Of a stretch of DNA of 64,000 nt, positions 60,973-64,000 are shown one piece after another; within the stretch, counting starts at the first letter, position 1, and each line of letters opens with the position of its first letter. The position numbers and the translations under genes are program-made. Origin of the DNA: Bacteroidota bacterium (GTDB taxonomy: Bacteria; Bacteroidota; Bacteroidia; Chitinophagales; BACL12); assembly GCA_016706865.1 (NCBI GenBank), contig JADJIS010000001.1, positions 62,001-126,000 of the forward strand, written 5' to 3'. The notes under the pieces were generated by a model that had not been told where the DNA came from, made no database searches, and was given only the letters and a program-made list of their open reading frames with translations.

Positions 60973-62148
60973 CTATTCCTCATTCAGCGCACCAACAATA
61001 ATCTCACACGCATCACTAATTTCTTCATCCGAAATTATCAGCGGCGGAGCTATACGCAGACAATCGGAAGCAAACAAAAACCAATCTACCAATAATCCCT
61101 TTTCGATTAATTTTTTATTTAATTGTAGATTATAATCTGAGCTATCAAATTGTATTGCGAAGAGTAATCCGCAATTGCGAATGGATTGAATTTTTGGATG
61201 GATTAATTTTTCTTTAAATAATTGTGCCTTTTTTTCTACCTGATCTATTAGATTGAAATTCAATAATACATGCGCCGCTGCTACTCCGGCTGCGCAACAT
61301 ACCGGATGGCCTCCGAAGGTTGTAATGTGGCCGAGAAATGGATTTTCGGTGAACACCTGCATTATTTCACGTGATGAAATAAATGCTCCGAGTGGCATTC
61401 CTCCTCCTACTGCTTTTCCAAGAATTAATACATCTGGAATGATATTAAATTTTTGAAAGGCAAATAAATTTCCTGTTCTTCCGAAACCTGTCTGACATTC
61501 ATCAAACATTAATAATGCTCCAACCTCCGAACATTTTTTTCTTATGGCAGACAAATAGTTTTCTTCCGGTAAAATCACACCAGCTTCTGCCTGAATGGGT
61601 TCTATTAAAACACAGGCAGTTTTTTCTGTAATAAATTTAATATCCTCAAAATTATTATAAGTCAATATTCTATTATCCGGAATTAAAGGGCGAAATGCAT
61701 TTTTTCTTTCTTCGGTATTTCCAGCACTTAAAGCACCCATGGTACTTCCATGATAGGAATTTTTAAAAGAAATAACTTCCGTTCTACCGCTATATCTTTT
61801 CGCCAATTTAATTGCACCTTCCACCGCCTCGCTCCCCGAATTTGTAAAATAAACGGAACTCAAATTTTCCGGTAAATGATCTGACAACCACTTGGCATAT
61901 TTAACTTGCGGCGACTCCACAAATTCTCCATACACCATTACATGCATGTATTTATCGAGTTGTGATGTTATCGCCTCCTTAACTTTTTTATTATTGTGTC
62001 CGATATTACTCACAGCAATTCCGGAAATAAGATCGAGATATTTTTTTCCATCCACATCATACAACCAACATCCATCCGCACGATCAATTTCCAACATTAA
62101 TGGAGTATTGCTTGTTTGAGCGACATGGTTTAAAAAAAGATTTCGCAT
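60973..62148 (-). CDS. Class III PLP aminotransferase (acetylornithine/ornithine type)
   Basis: The ATG at 62148 (MRNLFLNHVAQTSNTPLMLE) gives 391 residues; 35 upstream codons are non-native. PLP motifs: FTNSGSEAVEGAIKLAKRY, the pyridine-ring Asp in MFDECQTGFGRTGNLFAFQK, and the Schiff-base Lys in VLILGKAVGGGMPLGAFISS. The GSxAVEGAIK and EPIQAEAGV signatures match acetylornithine/ornithine-type enzymes. The exact substrate is uncertain. No arginine genes are adjacent. Confidence 0.88.
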   Translation of the reverse strand: MRNLFLNHVAQTSNTPLMLEIDRADGCWLYDVDGKKYLDLISGIAVSNIGHNNKKVKEAITSQLDKYMHVMVYGEFVESPQVKYAKWLSDHLPENLSSVYFTNSGSEAVEGAIKLAKRYSGRTEVISFKNSYHGSTMGALSAGNTEERKNAFRPLIPDNRILTYNNFEDIKFITEKTACVLIEPIQAEAGVILPEENYLSAIRKKCSEVGALLMFDECQTGFGRTGNLFAFQKFNIIPDVLILGKAVGGGMPLGAFISSREIMQVFTENPFLGHITTFGGHPVCCAAGVAAAHVLLNFNLIDQVEKKAQLFKEKLIHPKIQSIRNCGLLFAIQFDSSDYNLQLNKKLIEKGLLVDWFLFASDCLRIAPPLIISDEEISDACEIIVGALNEE

Positions 62149-62644
62149 AAAACAAAGGTAATGTACCAATGAGAGAATGTACCAATGTACCGATGAACAG
62201 CCGCATAGTGCTCGGGAGGAAAATTTTTGCTCCGGGGGAAAAGAATTAGCCAATTAGCAAATTAGCAAATGGAACAGCCGAGCACTGCTGGGGAAGGAAG
62301 TTTTTGCTTCGGGGGAAAGAATAATTAGCCAATTAGCAAATTAGCAAATGGAACAGCCGCGTACTGCTGTAGAGGAAAGTTTTTACTCCGAGGAAAAATA
62401 ATTAGCAAATTAGTTAATTAGCAAATGGAACAGCCGCGTACTGCTGGGGAGGAAAATTATTGCTTCATGGGAAAAGGAATTCAACAATTAGCAGATTAGC
62501 AAATTGAAAGTCAATAACTAATGAGAAGGAAAATTATTGCTTTGGAATTAAATACGGAATGTTTAAAAGTATATCAAGTTTTCAGGTTTACTGAAGTCTG
62601 GCTGTTCATCGGTACATTGGTACATCATCACATCGGTACATTCT
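62149..62644. repeat. Gap with a 77-79-bp tandem repeat and TACCAATG modules
   Basis: AACAGCCG-headed units start at 62196, 62273, 62352 and 62429 (periods 77, 79, 77). Each continues with TGCTGGGGAGGAAA-, TTTTTGCTCCGGGGGAAA- and AATTAGCCAATTAGCAAATT-type blocks. The outer parts repeat TGTACCAATGTACCGATGAA as at 22450-22480. No gene. Confidence 0.8.
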
Positions 62645-63667
62645 CTACGCCCAAACCTTAGTTCCTTCGGTGCAATTCTTACAAATATCAATTTCCCCTC
62701 TTCCTTTAAGTAAAGCTGTTCTGAATTTATGATATTTTCCGCCTTGCCACAGATGTTTAAATGTAGTGTCTTTAAGATCGCCGAGTTGGTGGGTGGCGTC
62801 TTTGTCGAAACAACAGGGAACTACCGTTCCGTCCCAGGTAATTACGCAGGAGTGCCATAATTTCCAGCAGTGATTCGACATTTTATTTTTAATGGAATAA
62901 GTGCCATTATTATTTTGCTGATAACGGGAATAATAATCAATGGTAGGAATTAAATTAGAGCCATTCTCGTAGTCGTAAATTTGTGCAGTTTTAAATGCAA
63001 CTTCATCCACCCCAATTTCTTTTCCTAATTTTTTAACGTCTTCAATTTGATGTTGATTTGGTTTTACAACAAGAAATTGAAATATAACAAAAGGTGTACT
63101 CGATTTTAATTCTTTTTTCCATTTCACAATATTGCGCGCACCTTCCAAAACCTTTTCGAGTTTTCCTCCTATACGATATTGTTCATAGGTATCTTGTGTA
63201 GTACCGTCAATGGAAATTATTAATCGGTCCAATCCGCTTTCAATTGTTTTTTTTGCATTTGCATCATTCAAATAATGTGCATTGGTGGAAGTGGCTGTAT
63301 ATATTTTTTTATCGTTTGCGTACTTCACCATATCCAGAAAATCAGGATTGAGATAGGGTTCGCCCTGAAAATAAAAAATGAGATAGGTAAGATCTTTACC
63401 AACTTCATCCATTGTCTCCTTAAAAAAATCTTTTTGCAACATTCCGGTAGGACGGGTAAATGAACGCAAACCACTTGGGCATTCCGGACATCTTAAATTA
63501 CAGGAAGTAGTTGGTTCAAACGATAAAGAAATTGGCAAACCCCACTGCACAGGTTTTTTGCTCCACATGCTATAATAATAACTCGATATCACCTTACTCA
63601 TATTCCAAATTCTCCGCGGGGTGAGTTTAGAGGCGTAATTGAGTGAATCGGTTATACTAAATGGCAT
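62645..63667 (-). CDS. Radical SAM/SPASM protein, 340 aa
   Basis: The [4Fe-4S] motif is CNLRCPEC (residues about 57-64) in EPTTSCNLRCPECPSGLRS. A SPASM region at the end has CWKLWHSCVITWDGTVVPCC and DICKNCTEG, giving auxiliary clusters. The pattern PTGMLQKDFFKETMDEVGK and FYFQGEPYLNPDF is shared with a Bacteroidota subgroup. SPASM enzymes often modify peptides or surface molecules; the partner is unknown. A gene ending three bases before it (63671) is its probable operon mate. Confidence 0.88.
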   Translation of the reverse strand: MPFSITDSLNYASKLTPRRIWNMSKVISSYYYSMWSKKPVQWGLPISLSFEPTTSCNLRCPECPSGLRSFTRPTGMLQKDFFKETMDEVGKDLTYLIFYFQGEPYLNPDFLDMVKYANDKKIYTATSTNAHYLNDANAKKTIESGLDRLIISIDGTTQDTYEQYRIGGKLEKVLEGARNIVKWKKELKSSTPFVIFQFLVVKPNQHQIEDVKKLGKEIGVDEVAFKTAQIYDYENGSNLIPTIDYYSRYQQNNNGTYSIKNKMSNHCWKLWHSCVITWDGTVVPCCFDKDATHQLGDLKDTTFKHLWQGGKYHKFRTALLKGRGEIDICKNCTEGTKVWA

Positions 63668-63670
63668 AAT

Positions 63671-64000
63671 TTATTTATTTGCGGACGGTCCGCGTAATTT
63701 ATCTGAAAATCCTTCCAGCGACTGAAAGTTTTTTAATTCAAGTTGACATTTTCTTTTTTCGGTACTGCTGATTTCGTAACAATAATCGAGGATCTGATTA
63801 AAGGATTGTGGAATAGCAACTGATCTTTTAAGTGTGCTTCTTTCATGATCGCCTTCGAACCAAAACATTTGCATGGTCTGACAATAATTACATTTTACCG
63901 GCCAATTTTTTTGAGCCATCAATTCTGCATTCATTTCTTTCACCATAGCCATTAAAATTTTAAATTCATCGGGATCCGTTTGAAAACAATACACACTGGA
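63671..64000 (-). CDS. C-terminal part of an unidentified protein (runs off window)
   Basis: The frame is open to the window edge; a GTG at 63994 is not necessarily the start. The visible 109 residues contain two Cys pairs (KCNYCQTMQMFWFEGDH, YCYEISSTEKRKCQ) and end DKLRGPSANK. The stop is three bases before the radical SAM start, so they are co-transcribed. Family not recognised; a Cys-rich partner of a radical SAM enzyme is possible. Confidence 0.55.
   Translation of the reverse strand, partial: SSVYCFQTDPDEFKILMAMVKEMNAELMAQKNWPVKCNYCQTMQMFWFEGDHERSTLKRSVAIPQSFNQILDYCYEISSTEKRKCQLELKNFQSLEGFSDKLRGPSANK

Noticed and set aside
62196..62515. CRISPR array
   Set aside because: The 77-79-bp units are similar across their whole length and no unique spacers or cas genes are present.
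1..64000. tRNA or rRNA genes
   Set aside because: No cloverleaf or rRNA signature was recognised by eye; a tRNAscan run would be decisive.

Overview
The window looks like a chromosomal segment of a low-GC member of the Bacteroidota (Chitinophagales/Sphingobacteriales-like). The evidence is of several kinds: many secreted proteins end in type IX secretion (T9SS) sorting domains; several gene families typical of the phylum are present (DUF4290 next to murA, DUF5606, DUF6089 barrels, a two-gene transketolase, zinc-ribbon HTH plus integrase loci); a few starts carry TAnnTTTG promoter boxes; and Shine-Dalgarno signals are almost absent. No rRNA or tRNA gene was recognised.

Bases 1-18,770 are an accessory, decaying mobile region. 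It opens with the N-terminal half of a subtilisin-like protease, followed by about 3 kb of small lipoproteins, orphan ORFs and truncated remnants (DUF6884-like, response-regulator-like, ion-channel C-terminus). A two-gene operon at 5,150-9,840 (kinase-SF1 helicase plus PLD nuclease) matches the type I Mokosh anti-phage system. Next come a mobile-element module (309-aa protein, excisionase-like HTH protein, 397-aa protein) and a tyrosine integrase. That integrase is split by a 1,427-bp insertion sequence with a 7-bp target duplication. Upstream of it lies the most unusual structure in the window: three diverged copies of the 5' end of the same integrase gene, alternating with unrelated single genes, one of them fused in frame to a lipoprotein. 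This array is headed by a zinc-ribbon HTH gene and an inverted repeat just before mnmE.

Bases 18,773-64,000 are core chromosome: mnmE, a low-molecular-weight phosphatase, hisS, grpE-dnaJ, murA-DUF4290, an ECF sigma factor with probable regulators, the two transketolase halves (separated here by twin von Willebrand proteins and a T9SS protein), uvrB, a PrxQ peroxiredoxin, a LOG-family protein, a sodium:solute symporter, two DUF6089 barrels, recR overlapping a glycosyltransferase fusion, two large adhesin-like secreted proteins, a phospholipase C-like protein, a class III aminotransferase and a radical SAM/SPASM protein.

The gaps between core genes are filled with unusual low-complexity DNA: short-period tandem units (TTCTGGG, ACATAGG, ACTCATA, CTGCCA and TACCAATG types), a 77-79-bp tandem repeat, a perfect 64-bp palindrome and a triple hairpin array. 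Modules recur between distant gaps. Functional assignments rest on motifs read by eye; no database search was run.
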